A stretch of DNA of 64,000 nt from Sarcophilus harrisii (Eukaryota; Chordata; Mammalia; Dasyuromorphia; Dasyuridae). Below the pieces are notes generated by a model, which worked only from the letters and a program-made list of their open reading frames with translations, was not told the DNA's origin and did not search any database. Shown here one piece after another: positions 1-9,939 of this stretch (positions are counted from its first letter, which is position 1; every line of letters begins with the position of its first letter). The stretch is from NCBI RefSeq assembly GCF_902635505.1, contig NC_045429.1:428137669-428201668 (forward strand), given 5' to 3'. The position numbers and the translations under genes are program-made.

Positions 1-219
1 TAAAGTTTCAAGTGTTTTGGTTTAAGAGACTAAGACATTTTTTTTTTCTCTCCAGGCTGTCCAAGTTGGCGGCTCTTGTCTCCAAAAGAGCAGGAATTGA
101 TCTCATATTTGATATGCTATAGGAATTGTGATTCACTGAAGAGGCCAGTAGAATCTGCTCTGTCCCTGGTAGAGAGTTATTACAATCCCTTAGTGTCTGA
201 GACCAGCGTGATGGGATCT

Positions 220-780
220 CTAATCAATTAAGCAGGATTTTCATTTTCCTACTACATTGTAGGAACTGTATCAGGCAATGGGAATACAAAAACAAAAATG
301 AAACACTCCCTATTCTCAAGGAACTCAATCCTGCTGGGGAAAACATGTACATAAGTAAGATTATGTAGAGTGAGTTGAATAAATACAGGTAATTTGGGGG
401 GATGCACAATAACTACCAGAGAAATCAGGAAAGGATTCCTGTAGAAGATGACTCTTGAGCTGATTCTTAGAGAGAAGAATGTATGCTAAGGGGAGAGTGT
501 GTTTCAGGAAAGATACAGCCCATCCAAAGCTATGGGGGACAGGAGATGGAGGTTCAGAGATGAGGAAAAATAAGAAAACCTATTTGACTGGATCAAAGAA
601 TGCACAAAGGATAGTGATTTATGTAATAAATCTCAAAGGGAAGATTAGGACTATATTCTGAAAGATTTGAAATATCAGTGCAAAGTTTACATTTTGGAGG
701 TAATAGGGCAGGGCTAGACTTTAAAATGAAGGAAAATTGCTGATCAGATAGAAAACTCATTGTTGGCTGGAGAGAAATTG
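220..780 (+). mobile_element. decayed long interspersed repeat, 5' portion
   Basis: The text runs from a 'size/length of list' style segment (gaactgtatcaggcaatggg, aaggaactcaatcctgctgg) through a segment on recovery after damage typical of a long repeat seen several times in this window (also near 11610, 14500, 16600 and 18425). The copy continues after an L1 insertion at 1115-1310. I do not assign a family name. Small ORFs inside it are chance. Confidence 0.5.
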
Positions 781-787
781 GATTGTA

Positions 788-1114
788 TTGATCAATGATG
801 GACAGAATCAGCCACACCCAGAGAAGGAACACTGAAAAATGAGTGTGAACTGTTTGCATTTTTGTTTTTCTTCTCAGATTATTTTTACCTTCTGAATCCA
901 ACTCTTCCTGTGCAACAAGAGATATATGCACACATATATTATATCTGGGATATACTATAACATATTTAACATGTATAGGACTGCTTGACATCTAGGGGAG
1001 GGAGTTGAAGGGAGAGAAGGGAAAAGTTGGAACAGAAGTGAGTGCAAGGGATAATGTTGTAAAAAAAAAAAATTACCCAGGCATGGGTTCTGTCAATAAA
1101 AAGTTATTTAAAAA
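788..1114 (+). mobile_element. 5'-truncated L1-type 3' end with target-site duplication
   Basis: A 327-bp insertion ends in an A-rich tail after AATAAAAAG and is flanked by a perfect 13-bp direct repeat AAATTGGATTGTA at 775-787 and 1115-1127. It shares its GGGGAGGGAG block and A-rich end with other L1 3' ends in the window (7801-8001, 40370-40860). The flanking repeat and tail are the signature of target-primed retrotransposition. It splits an older repeat whose two halves lie on either side. Confidence 0.75.
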
Positions 1115-1565
1115 AAATTGGATTGTAAAGGGAAGAATCAATTAGAGGGCTATTGTGATATACCAGGTAATAGGTGATTGAAGTCAGAACTAGGATGGCA
1201 GAAGAAACAGACACTAACAATATTGTAGAGATGGAAATGACAAAATACTCAGGAAACAAATGGATGAATGAAGTGAGGGAGAATGAAGTCAAGGGTTAAC
1301 TCAGAGATACAAACCTGAAAGACTAGAAGAATGATCCAATTTTTGTATCCCTATTGCCCAATCCAGAACTTGGTATATGGCTGTCATTTACTAAGTGCCT
1401 GTTGATTGGCTGATTAATTAGTGCGTTCAACAGATAGACAAAAGGAGTTGTTTTGAGGAAAGAGTTCTCTTTTAGGCATATGCTGAGTTTGAGATTTCCA
1501 TTCTATTTTGAAGATTCTAATAAGAAGTTAATGATAAGAAGCCAGAAGCCAGGAGTCAGGATATC

Positions 1566-1680
1566 ATTGTTATTTGTTGTTCAGTCATTTCAGCTGTGCC
1601 CTACTCTTTGTGATCCCATTTGGGATTATCTTGGCAAAAATGATGAAATGGTTTGCTATTTCCTTCTCCAAGTAATGTAC
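1566..1680 (-). mobile_element. MAR1/WALLSI-like CORE-SINE fragment
   Basis: The reverse strand carries the 3' half of the marsupial SINE: GTTGTTCAGTCATTT, TGATCCCATTTGGGATT, TTGGCAAAAATGATGAAATGG and TTTCCTTCTCCA are visible on the + strand in the order expected for an inverted copy. Confidence 0.7.
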
Positions 1681-1809
1681 TAGGGCTATTTAGAAAGATC
1701 TGGGAATCACAGGTGCAGAGATATTAATTGAAATGATAGGAGCAGATGATGTTACCAAGTGCGAAGATTTGGGCAATAGTAACTGCTCTCATACTTCTAA
1801 TGTGGATTC

Positions 1810-2140
1810 ATGGAGGCAGGGTTGGGGTGGTAGAAAGATTGCAAAAAAAAGTCTTACTACCAGAGTTCAAATCCTAGCTATCACTAGGCAAGTCATTTAA
1901 CTCCTCTAGGTCACTAGTTTTGTTTTATATTGGGGATTTCTTGGAGATTAGAGAAAAATGTCTTATGGTTTTATCAGTGTTTGAATTATAATGCTGAAAT
2001 ATATTCCGTAGTTGATTGGTTACTTGATGGTGATGTATATCCTAGGAGAGATGTCTGGGCACTGAGTATCCCTCTGCAAAATATTTCCTCATCTAAAAAA
2101 TGAGAACACTGAACTAAATAACCTCTAAGGTCCCTTGAGT
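1810..2140 (+). mobile_element. MIR-like SINE fragments
   Basis: Two pieces resemble the MIR/CORE-SINE body: GTTCAAATCCTAGCT with GGCAAGTCATTTAACTC near 1865-1910, and CCTCATCTAAAAAATGAGAA with CCTCTAAGGTCCC near 2085-2135. They are diverged and interrupted. Confidence 0.5.
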
Positions 2141-2642
2141 TAAATTTTTATCTTTAATCTATTCTTCAATAAATAATTTCTGATTTATGAATGAATGAAG
2201 AAAGCATTTATTAAGTGCTTACTATGTACAAGCACTATGATAAATTCTGGGAATACATAGAGAAAAGTAAGACTGTTCCTATTCTCACTCTAATGCCAGA
2301 GATAATATATGTGGATGGTTTCAGCTCCAAGTCAGTTAGAAAAGATCCCATGATCCTTAGGTTAGAGTGACACAGCAGACGAATAGTAATGCTTAGGGCT
2401 CAAACATCTCTTTTAAGATAATCACAGCCAAATAGTCAATCAGCTTCTATGAAATACATTTCAGCATTAAAATATCTCCCCTATATCTTGCCCTCTTCTT
2501 AGTATCAAAGAGTTTTATAAAAAAGGAAGATAAAAATATCCATCATAGCCGATCAGCAAATTGAAAGATTTGACATTATGTGTAATATTCCCTATTAAAG
2601 AACCCAAATCTCTTGGGGGAATTAAACTTATTCTTTATCATT

Positions 2643-2762
2643 TCCTAATTGGTTAAATGAATTGGAGAATGAAATAACAAACCACTCCAGTATCTCTGCC
2701 AAGAAAATCCCAAATGGGTCATGGAGAGTAAGACACAACCAAAATACCTCAACACCAACAAA
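2643..2762 (+). mobile_element. MAR1/WALLSI-like SINE, 3' half
   Basis: The + strand shows AAACCACTCCAGTATCTCTG, CCAAGAAAATCCCAAATGGG and AAGACACAACCAAAATA, the standard 3' half of the marsupial tRNA-derived SINE. A THER1-like copy follows directly. Confidence 0.7.
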
Positions 2763-2763
2763 G

Positions 2764-3010
2764 AGATGCCTAGGTAGCACAGTGAATACAGCACTGGAAT
2801 CAGGAAGACCTGAGTTCAAATTTCATCTTAGATACTTATTAGTTATAGGAACAAGTCATTTGCCTCTGCCTGGCTCAGTTTCCTCACTAATTAGGTAGAA
2901 ACAACATCATCTACATATCAGAGTTGTTATGAGGATAAAATGAAACAATATTTGTAAAACATTTTGCAATCCTAAAAGTGCTATATAAACACTAGTTGTT
3001 GTTATTAAGG
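2764..3010 (+). mobile_element. THER1/MIR-like CORE-SINE
   Basis: A near full-length copy: CTAGGTAGCACAGTG head, ATCAGGAAGACCTGAGTTCA, a TCATTTGCCTCTGCCTGGCT segment, TTGTTATGAGGATAAAATG and the GTGCTATATAAACACTAG 3' end. The order and spacing match the therian CORE-SINE family. Confidence 0.75.
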
Positions 3011-3049
3011 GTTTTCAGGTTTTTCTGTGTCTATCTTGTTTCTTTTTTC

Positions 3050-3560
3050 CTAGAACACCTTAATATTTCATGACATTCTTGTATCACAATTTTAGTCAGT
3101 TCACAACCAATGGGCATTCACTTACTTTTTAGTCCTTTAGTGCTACAAAAATATTGTGGTAAATATTTGCATTCTTTTTCTCTTGCCATCTTTGAAGTGT
3201 ATACCTGGCATGGGTATTTCTGGGCCAAAGGGCATGAAGATTTTAATCATTTAATTTACAATCCAAATTAATTTAAAATTCCAAATTGCTATTCAGAATA
3301 GTTGTACCAATCTATAGAGTTAGTATACTTGCCTTTCTATACTCCTTCCACATTTAGTAATCCCATCTTTTCTCAATATTTTCAATTTGCTGGATGTGAG
3401 ATGAAACAGGCATTTTTGATTTATATTCCTGTATTATTAGTGATTTGAAGCATTCTTTCATATGATTGTTAAGAGCTTGTGATTTTTCTTTGGAGAACCA
3501 TTTGTCCTTGTCCTTTGACCATTCATTTATCAAGGGAAGACATTGTATAAACAAAAATGT
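3050..3560 (-). mobile_element. L1 fragment, ORF2 C-terminal region, antisense
   Basis: The reverse strand at 3354-3554 encodes a 66-residue open stretch with the L1 ORF2 C-terminal pattern: INEWSKDKDKWFSKE, then NNHMKECFKSLIIQE. Compare the mammalian L1 ORF2 pattern IN-W-KD----FSKE-----HMK-C--SL-I-E. Sequence at 3050-3350 continues into the downstream ORF2/3'-end region, antisense, with the familiar AATGGGCATTC and GGGCCAAAGGGCAT blocks. It is old and 5' truncated. Confidence 0.7.
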
Positions 3561-3984
3561 TTCTTTTTCATTGATAATATCTCATGCAAACTGTACAAAG
3601 TACCTTTCATACTCACTACTATTTATAGCATTTCTTTCTCTATCTTACAAGTTTCTAAAAGAAAGTTTCAGCCCAAGAGGTTTTTGTTCAGTACTGTATA
3701 TATTAAATTGTTTCATATTTGTATAAAGGTCCCAAGAAGACATATAATGGGAGTCAGAACCTAGCACATAGGGCAAATCTCCAGCTTTATCCCAAAGTAG
3801 GAAAGAAGAGTGATGGGCAGAAAAAGAAAGAATCCACACTACAAACACTTAGCTGAGAAATGTTATGTCTTCCATATATCACTCCAGAACTTATTGATCT
3901 CTCCCACATGTGATTTCCCATCTTTTGCAACTCTAACTACTATTACCATCCTGAGATATTTCCTATGTTTTGTTACCTTATGTG

Positions 3985-4150
3985 GTTATTTATCTTCTCC
4001 TGGGTTTACATCTTCTCTGTTTTACTAGAATATGAGCTCCATGTGAACAGGGAATAAATATTAATTATTTGTGAATGTTGTCCCCAGCCCTGACCCTAGT
4101 GACTCACCTGAATTCTTACATAGAATAGGTATCTAATAAGTATTATTAAC
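3985..4150 (+). mobile_element. L2-like LINE 3' end
   Basis: The segment AGAATATGAGCTCCATGTG, then a CCCCAGCCCTGACCCTAG block and AATAGGTATCTAATAAGTAT, follows the L2 3'-end pattern (chain of 'gagctcc-gagg', 'cccag-gcctag', 'gta-gtgctcaataaat'). It lies just outside the left edge of duplicon 1. Confidence 0.5.
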
Positions 4151-4636
4151 TAATTAGCTGAGTTAAACTTTCCAAGGACACTGTACTGTAATTGCCACTG
4201 TGTTTCGTTATTTGTGTCTTTGAATTTAAGATATGATAAAGGAGTAGAGTAATGTTTCTAAAACTCCCTATTCCACCAACAAACTCCTATAATCTTCAGT
4301 AGGGGTCATGGATGTGCCTTAAAAAAAAAAATGTCCATGAGGCACATATTGGTCACAGTGGAAGATTAAAATTTTTCTTGAATATTTTATTGCCATCATC
4401 TTTATCCTCATCCTCACTATCTACATACTCAATATTCTCAGCATCCATATGAATATAAATAAGTTACATCATTGCTGACATAATTGCCATCATCATTATC
4501 TTGGCAATTCTAACGGAGGATTTCTAAGAATGCTTGGAATAGTGACAATGAATAAATGCCAAATCTTCCAAGTTAGCTACTTAGAAAAAGAACAACCTTC
4601 TTTGCATGTGGATTAAAAAGTACTCCTCTATGTCAC

Positions 4637-4643
4637 TGACTCA
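4637..4643 (+). promoter_or_regulatory. AP-1 consensus upstream of LCE-A
   Basis: A TGACTCA heptamer lies about 3.0 kb upstream of the LCE-A TATA box in non-SINE sequence. The aligned stretch of duplicon 2 (about 18340-18370) lacks it. AP-1 is a known driver of epidermal differentiation genes, but a single heptamer is weak evidence. Confidence 0.3.
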
Positions 4644-5879
4644 TATGTTTGTCTATTCGTGGGTGATGTAGTTTCAGTAAAGGCTTTGAATAGAAGAGAG
4701 CCAGATTAACACATAACTAAAGATTTAGGTATAACATATAAACACACACACTATCCGCCCCCTCCCTCAGTCCTAAGATAGTGTATTAAGTCCTGATGAG
4801 CACTACATACTAATAAAATACAAGATTTCAGGAAAACTCAGACAATAAAAAAATGACCAACTCCAGGGTTCCACATCTATGAGTTATGATGTCATTTAGG
4901 TATGAAGACTTGTTGTCAAGCAGTGATGAGGACTGAACACAATCATTTAAATTTCTTTGAATGTTATTAGGGAAGAGAATATAATGAAAGAATAGATAGA
5001 ACCACAGTTTAGGGTAGGTCGGATGCTGATAACTGATGATAATGAGAAATTAAGAATTGCCTATTATTTTGTTTCTATTTGCTCTATCACTGATAATAAT
5101 CTTTGGTTTAAAAGAAAAGCACAACAATTAAGAATGGGTAAATTTACCTACTTAAAGCTTTATGGCCAGAGTAACAAGAAGAACTGGCAGAATGCTGAGA
5201 GTAATCTTTGAAATGTCATGAAGAATCAAAGAGGTACCATCAGATTGCAAAAGGAGAAAAATCTCCCAAATTTCAAAATATTTAAGAGAATGAAGTCCTG
5301 TTACCCAGGGTCCATTCCAAATCAGATGATTTCATTCCTGGGAAATTTCTGTAATGCATTACTAAAAGGATAAGACGTAAAACCTAGAAAAAAGAAGTTA
5401 TTGCAAAAAGCTCATATGGTTCCATTAGGATCATTATATAAGTCATTACATAAATCATTTGATATCCTTTTTTAAAAACAAGGTTACTAAACATGTAATT
5501 TTAGGAATGTTCTAGATTTAAGATCATTATTTGACAAATTCCTTGTAGTATTCTTCAGAGTAAAAAATTGAGAAATTTGAAGTAGCAGTAGTGCAATTTG
5601 AAAAAATTGGAAGGGTCCAAATAGTCTGATCCAAGATCTAGTCATTAAGTTTTACAATCACCTTAGAGAGACGTTTTCAATTGAGAATTCAAGGATCTGT
5701 TTGGTTTATATTTGCTATTGGCCACAAGCTCCAAATGAATTTATTATGACATATAATACAAAAAAAAAGTTAATGGCATATTTAACTACAATTCAAGTTT
5801 TCAAAATAGGAAAGTAATAGCCCCATTATCCTCTTGGCTTGGTCAGAACTTGGTTCTGAAAACCAAGTTTTAGGAAGAG

Positions 5880-6130
5880 CTTTAACATCTAGAAAGAATT
5901 TACCTAGAGGAAGACCTAGAGATTGACAAAGGGCCATGAATTCATGCTAGATGAGTATCAGTTGAAGAAATTGGAGGTGTGAATTGGAATTGGAGCCTTA
6001 AAAATGTAGACTCAAGGAGAACAAACTTGATAGCTATCTTTAAATATTTTACAAACTGCTAGATGGATGGTAAATTGGACATATTTGGTTTGGTCCGAGA
6101 GTAGACAATAAGTAAGAAGTTAAAACCCCA
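5880..6130 (+). mobile_element. CR1/L3-like LINE remnant, first part
   Basis: The words GATGAGTATCAGTTGAAGAA, AACAAACTTGATAGCTATC, TTTAAATATTTT and GGTTTGGTCCGAGAG follow the 3'-end pattern of CR1/L3-type LINEs ('ggagaa-aga...gatagct-tcttcaagtattt'). The continuation appears at about 6570-6790 after a younger insertion. Confidence 0.5.
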
Positions 6131-6139
6131 AAGACAGCA

Positions 6140-6560
6140 ATTTAGTGTCTTCCTTCATATATCCTTTGTAGTTAATTTGGACTATCTGTATCCAGAAAAA
6201 GAACTGACAAATAAAAGCATGTATAGAATTATCTCACATATAGATAGATATATGTATGTGTGTATAAAAATGTGTGGTATATACATATATATGTGTGTGT
6301 ATATATACACATATATTCATATATGCACATATGTATAGATACATACTTTTTTAATGGTAGGCATCTCATAGGGGGAGGGATAAAAAAAGAAAAATAAGAA
6401 ATTTAGATAATTTTATTATATATTTTAAGGGAATAACAAGTTGTAAATAATAGTTTTGCAGTTTCATGTACAACCAATTTTTTGATTATATTACGAAAAT
6501 TTTTGTTTTAGTCCATAAATTAAAAATAAGACAAGCAAATAGATAAATAAGTTTTTTTTT
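6140..6560 (+). mobile_element. L1-like 3' end with AT-rich microsatellite, nested in CR1/L3-like remnant
   Basis: ATCTGTATCCAGAAAAAGAA (6187-6206) matches the conserved segment in the L1 3' ends at 40610 and 53790. It is followed by a (TATG/TG)n tract at 6240-6347, then GGGGGAGGGATAAAAA and an A/T-rich end with a poly(T)/poly(A)-like run near 6551. No equivalent is present in duplicon 2, so the insertion is younger than the duplication. Confidence 0.5.
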
Positions 6561-6569
6561 TTAAGTTAA

Positions 6570-6790
6570 CAATTTAGGTTTGGTAGAAAGAACAATTTCC
6601 TAATCATACTGTTAATATAAAAGGAGAAAAAACTTCCTTAGATAAGCAGAAGACTTTCCTACTGTTGTAAATGTTCAAGCAAAGACTGGATAACTACTCC
6701 TCTATTACATGGTAAAGAAAGTTCTTTTTATGTATGCTTTAAACTAAATGATCATTGAGATCCCATCTAATTTTTGTAATCTGTGATTTC
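6570..6790 (+). mobile_element. CR1/L3-like LINE remnant, 3' part
   Basis: The stretch AGCAAAGACTGGATAACTAC, then TGGTAAAGAAAGTTCTTTTT, AAACTAAATGATCATTGAG and ATCCCATCTAATTTTTGTAA is the characteristic 3' tail of a CR1/L3-type element. It continues 5880-6130. Duplicon 2 carries its counterpart at about 19500-19990. Confidence 0.6.
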
Positions 6791-6805
6791 ATGTGAAAGT
6801 TTCTT

Positions 6806-7036
6806 TATTGCTGTTCAGTCATGTCCAAAATGGACTTATCCATGGTTTTTCTTGGCAATGATACTGAAGTGGTTTGTCATTTCTTTCTCCAATATGTTCC
6901 CATTTTACAGATGAGGACCTGAAGTAAATAGGGGTTAAATGAGTCCCCTAGGGTTACACGGCTAGTAATTATCTGAATTTGAACCCAGTTCATCCTGACT
7001 ACAGGTCTGGTGTTCTATCCACTGCACCACCTGCCC
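6806..7036 (-). mobile_element. full-length MAR1/WALLSI-like SINE
   Basis: On the + strand the inverted copy runs from GCTGTTCAGTCATGTCC through TTTTACAGATGAGGACCTGA and GGGTTACACGGCTAGTAAT to TCTATCCACTGCACCACCTG. It is absent from duplicon 2. Confidence 0.85.
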
Positions 7037-7547
7037 ATGAATGAATCATAAACCATGCTGAAATACAGCTTGAAATTTTCAAGATGGATGAGGGGAGGAA
7101 TAGGACTCTGACAAGTAATTATAATGTAGTTACCTTAGTACTGGCAGCTCTTGGTACCAATACAGCTCTGTTGTGTAAACTCTACCTAAAAATACAGCTT
7201 CATCTTACACATGTGAAAGCATGAAGGACTTGGTTCCCTCAGGGAGGAATCAGCCATAATCCCAGAGATGGGTGCCTGGTGGTGGTAGTGAGGCAAAAAA
7301 AACACAAAACCTTCATATTCTCAAGACACACGAGATCTTTCACCATCATGTTGTCATGGTAGTCTTTCCAGTCACTTTGGAATTGGATAGGGAAATAGTA
7401 CAGTGGGGAAAAGGCAAGAGTGAGTTCCAAACTAGCAAATATTTCAGCTACCAGTAGGCACCATACAGATGTGCCACTTGTTAGAAAAGCAGTTTTAGAA
7501 TGGTGATGGCCTGATCTGAAATCATGAAGGAAGAGGGATGGAAATGT

Positions 7548-7681
7548 CAAGAATTGTCTGCCACATGGGGCTTGCTTGGCACATGACTGTGAGTATATTC
7601 TCCTCCCACCAGAACCTTGTCTTCTAGGAGCAGTGGAGCCTGGGAATCCCTTATATAAGGTGTCTTTAGAACTGGCTCTTC
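7548..7681 (+). promoter_or_regulatory. LCE-A core promoter region
   Basis: This stretch upstream of the LCE-A start aligns with 20400-20543 of LCE-B. Shared words are GTCAAGAATTG, CACATGG, TTCTCCTCCCA (a CACC/KLF-type box), GCAGTGGA and CTGGG-ATCCCTTATA. The TATA box is at 7652-7658. No repeat overlaps it. Conservation between two otherwise diverged copies suggests these words matter, though no factor binding is shown. Confidence 0.65.
7652..7658 (+). promoter_or_regulatory. TATA box of LCE-A
   Basis: TATATAA lies 30 bp before a TTCACACC initiator-like sequence, and the same layout occurs at LCE-B. This sets the predicted start near 7682. Confidence 0.8.
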
Positions 7682-7728
7682 ACACCATTTGCCTCCTGGG
7701 AGAGAAGTCTTTCAGAACCTGTAATTAG
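7682..7728 (+). other. LCE-A exon 1 (5' non-coding exon)
   Basis: The predicted transcript starts near A7682 and the exon ends in ATTAG at 7728, before a consensus donor GTAAGT (7729-7734). There is no ATG. A short non-coding first exon and a single coding exon is the standard LCE gene structure. The sequence around the donor, with GTAAGTGATTCAAA, is nearly the same in LCE-B. Confidence 0.75.
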
Positions 7729-7800
7729 GTAAGTGATTCAAATCTCAGCGGGGAGAACTTTGAACAAGAAAAGCCCTAACGATATAAAGAGAGAGGTCAG

Positions 7801-8001
7801 CCATGTATACTAATATTATATTTAATTTATACTTTAACATATTTAACATGTGTTGGTCAACCTGCCATCTCAGGGAGGGAGTGGGGGGAAGGAGGGGAAA
7901 AATTGTAACAAAAGGTTTGGCAATTGGTTAATGCTGTAAAATTACCTATGCATATAACTTGTAAATAAAAAGCTATAAGAAAAAAAAAAAAAGGAAAAAA
8001 A
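7801..8001 (+). mobile_element. 5'-truncated L1 3' end inside LCE-A intron
   Basis: About 200 bp carrying the CATATTTAACATG segment, CTCAGGGAGGGAGTGGGGGG, AATAAAAAGCTATAAG and a poly(A) tail. It is bounded by an 11-bp direct repeat AGAGAGGTCAG at 7790-7800 and 8002-8012. It is missing from the LCE-B intron, so it came after the duplication. Confidence 0.8.
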
Positions 8002-8194
8002 AGAGAGGTCAGGGGAAATGAGAAAAAGATAAAGAAATTAGGGAAAAGGGGGAAGGTTCAATCAACCAGAGTAAGAAGGGAGGCCAGTGAGGAATAGAGA
8101 GCTTAGGAAATGACCAGAATATTTAAACATGTACCCAGGAAATTGGGGGGAAATCTATAACCTATATTCTTAAGAATAATTGGAGATCCTGCAT

Positions 8195-8520
8195 AATATA
8201 TAAGGCAAATATATATTATATCTATGTATATGTATATACATATATAAATATAATGTAATCATATAATATAAAATAATAAAATGTTAAATTTACAATTGAA
8301 ATGGCATAAAATGTTGTAAAGATTTTTTTTATAAACTTTGGGTGTTAGATATTGTTAGTAAAAATGAATATGAATGAAAAAATGAATATTTTTAATTATT
8401 AAGCATTTACTATAATAATATAGTATATTGTGATAAATATAATATAAGCATATATGAACATATGTATCTTATGTGTATATGTTTATATGTGCATATATAC
8501 ATACATGTATATGTACGGAT
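8195..8520. repeat. AT-rich simple-repeat tracts in LCE-A intron
   Basis: Two ATAT/GTATAT-rich tracts (about 8195-8290 and 8440-8520) flank an A/T-rich spacer. There is no coding content, and the ORF there (8410-8622, minus) is chance translation of these tracts. Confidence 0.7.
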
Positions 8521-8569
8521 GGCACTGTCCGCATCATTTAGCTTATATTCTAATAATAGTCGTCTGGTA

Positions 8570-8690
8570 TCATAGGGCAGTAGATAGACAGTATCCTTTA
8601 AGGTAGGGAGATACAGGTTCAAGTCTATCCCCTTAGTACATCCTGGCTACATGACCTTGTATTCACTTAAACTCAGTATCTCATACAACT
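8570..8690 (+). mobile_element. degraded tRNA-derived SINE
   Basis: ATAGGGCAGTAGATAGACAG, GGGAGATACAGGTTCAAGTC and CTGGCTACATGACCTTGTAT follow the marsupial SINE head, B box and body in order, heavily diverged. Confidence 0.55.
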
Positions 8691-9528
8691 TATTTATATT
8701 ATTCTATAAATGCATCTGTTCTAAAAACCCAACCAATAAATTGGGTGGGACTAAACAAAAGACAGATGAACTCAAAGGCTTTTGAGATAGTCCTTAGAGG
8801 AAGAAGATTAAAAGGACTGAGAAAAGGGATGTGATGTGAATCATAATATGTGTGATAGCTCCCCTATTCCAGATACCTGAGCCAAAAAGAAGCAGTTAGA
8901 TCCCCTGTCCCAGATGAAAAATGCATCATTTTTCACTGAAACAGAAACATTTTTGCAGATCAGCTCTATAAGTTTGATATTTGCATATGGTATATGTTTT
9001 GGAGTAAGGTTGAATGATGATGGTGATTCTAGAGAAGATCTTTTTTTCTATCTTGTTTTGAACATTTAGCCCCCTCAAGCTTTCCAAATATGTTCTCTTA
9101 TATTATAGATTTTTTAAATAGTTGATTTCCAAAGCCATAGTTACCTTGAGACAAAAAAAGCAAGGGAAGAAAATGTCCAGAGAGAGAATAGGGAAGCAAT
9201 AACCATTTATCAGTATCATGGAGCAGATTGGGGCATCCTGAGTGTCATGAAATAAGGATCTATAAGTGGGATCTTTATCCCTCAGGCTCAGTGAGACTTT
9301 ATTGACTTGAGTGGCATGGACTTAGACTTGGATTTTTTTCCAAAATTGCTCTTGGAACTCATACTCTAACACATGCAATTTTTGTTGGAGGACTTTTCTT
9401 TCTGGATACAAATGAATCCTAGAAATTAGTTGCCATTGTAATGGGCATTGTTCCCAAATGAAAGCAAATTCTTAGCCTTGTTCTGATGTACCTTCTCTTA
9501 TTATCTTTCAGAGTGATCTTGCAAAAAG

Positions 9529-9939
9529 ATGTCCTGCCAACAAAGCCAGCAGCAATGCCAGGCCCCTAAGTGCCCCCCTAAGTGTCCTCCTAAGTGCCAG
9601 ACACCCAAGTGCCCACCCAAATGTCCTCCTAAATGTCCCCTTAAATGCCCTCCCCAGGCTCCATGCTCTCCTCCAGTCTCTTCCTGCTGTGGCTCTAGCT
9701 CTGGAGGATGCTGCAGCTCTGGGGGATGCTGTGGGTCCAGCTCTGGGGGATGCTGCAGCTCTGGAGGATGCTGTGGCTCTGGTGGAGGCTGCTGCCTTTT
9801 TTCCCATCACAGGAGATCCCGCAGGAGCAGGCGCCAGAGGAATGACTGCTGTGACAGTGGCAGTGGACACAGCCAGCAGTCTGGAGGCTGCTGTGGTGGC
9901 TCTGGAGGTTGCTGTGGGAGCTCTGGGGGCTGCTGCTGA
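9529..9939 (+). CDS. LCE: late cornified envelope protein (LCE-A)
   Basis: A 136-residue structural protein of the keratinocyte cornified envelope. LCE proteins are made late in epidermal differentiation and are cross-linked by transglutaminase and, through cysteines, by disulphides. Seen here: a Gln-rich head [11 protein letters not shown] (1-11) offering cross-linkable glutamines; CPPK repeats (13-42) with lysines; SPPVSSCCG (47-55); Gly/Ser/Cys-Cys repeats (53-89); a basic [15 protein letters not shown] segment (90-104); and a NDCCDSGSG...GGCC tail ending in Cys-Cys. Cysteine makes up 30 of 136 residues. Human LCE proteins are mostly 85-120 residues, so this one is slightly long. The whole CDS lies in one exon; the acceptor ends at 9511 and the ATG follows 17 nt later. 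Residues L38 and S47 replace the prolines found in LCE-B. It has no one-to-one orthologue that I can assign, so the symbol is family level only. Confidence 0.95.
   Translation: MSCQQSQQQCQAPKCPPKCPPKCQTPKCPPKCPPKCPLKCPPQAPCSPPVSSCCGSSSGGCCSSGGCCGSSSGGCCSSGGCCGSGGGCCLFSHHRRSRRSRRQRNDCCDSGSGHSQQSGGCCGGSGGCCGSSGGCC

Larger units (their letters stand above)
1..4190. other. gene-free left flank made of repeats
   Basis: No coding exon can be supported. The stretch holds a decayed long interspersed repeat (about 220-780, resuming 1115-1310), an L1 3' end inserted into it (788-1114), SINE fragments (1566-1680, 1810-2140, 2643-3010), an antisense L1 ORF2 tail (3050-3560) and an L2-like 3' end (3985-4150). 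The pyrimidine run followed by CAG near 45-55 resembles a splice acceptor but has no supporting exon. Confidence 0.75.
7729..9511 (+). other. LCE-A intron
   Basis: A 1,783-bp intron runs from GTAAGT (7729) to a TTATCTTTCAG acceptor ending at 9511. It contains an L1 3' end (7801-8001), AT-rich tracts (8195-8290, 8440-8520) and a degraded SINE (8570-8690). The last 150 bp hold a GGATACAA segment shared with the LCE-B intron. The intron is longer than that of LCE-B (1,218 bp), in part because of the L1 insertion and the AT-rich tracts. Confidence 0.75.

Noticed and set aside
1-60. Splice-acceptor-like pyrimidine run and CAG at the left edge
   Set aside because: The sequence after it has no open frame of note and no family resemblance; a window edge alone is not evidence of an exon.
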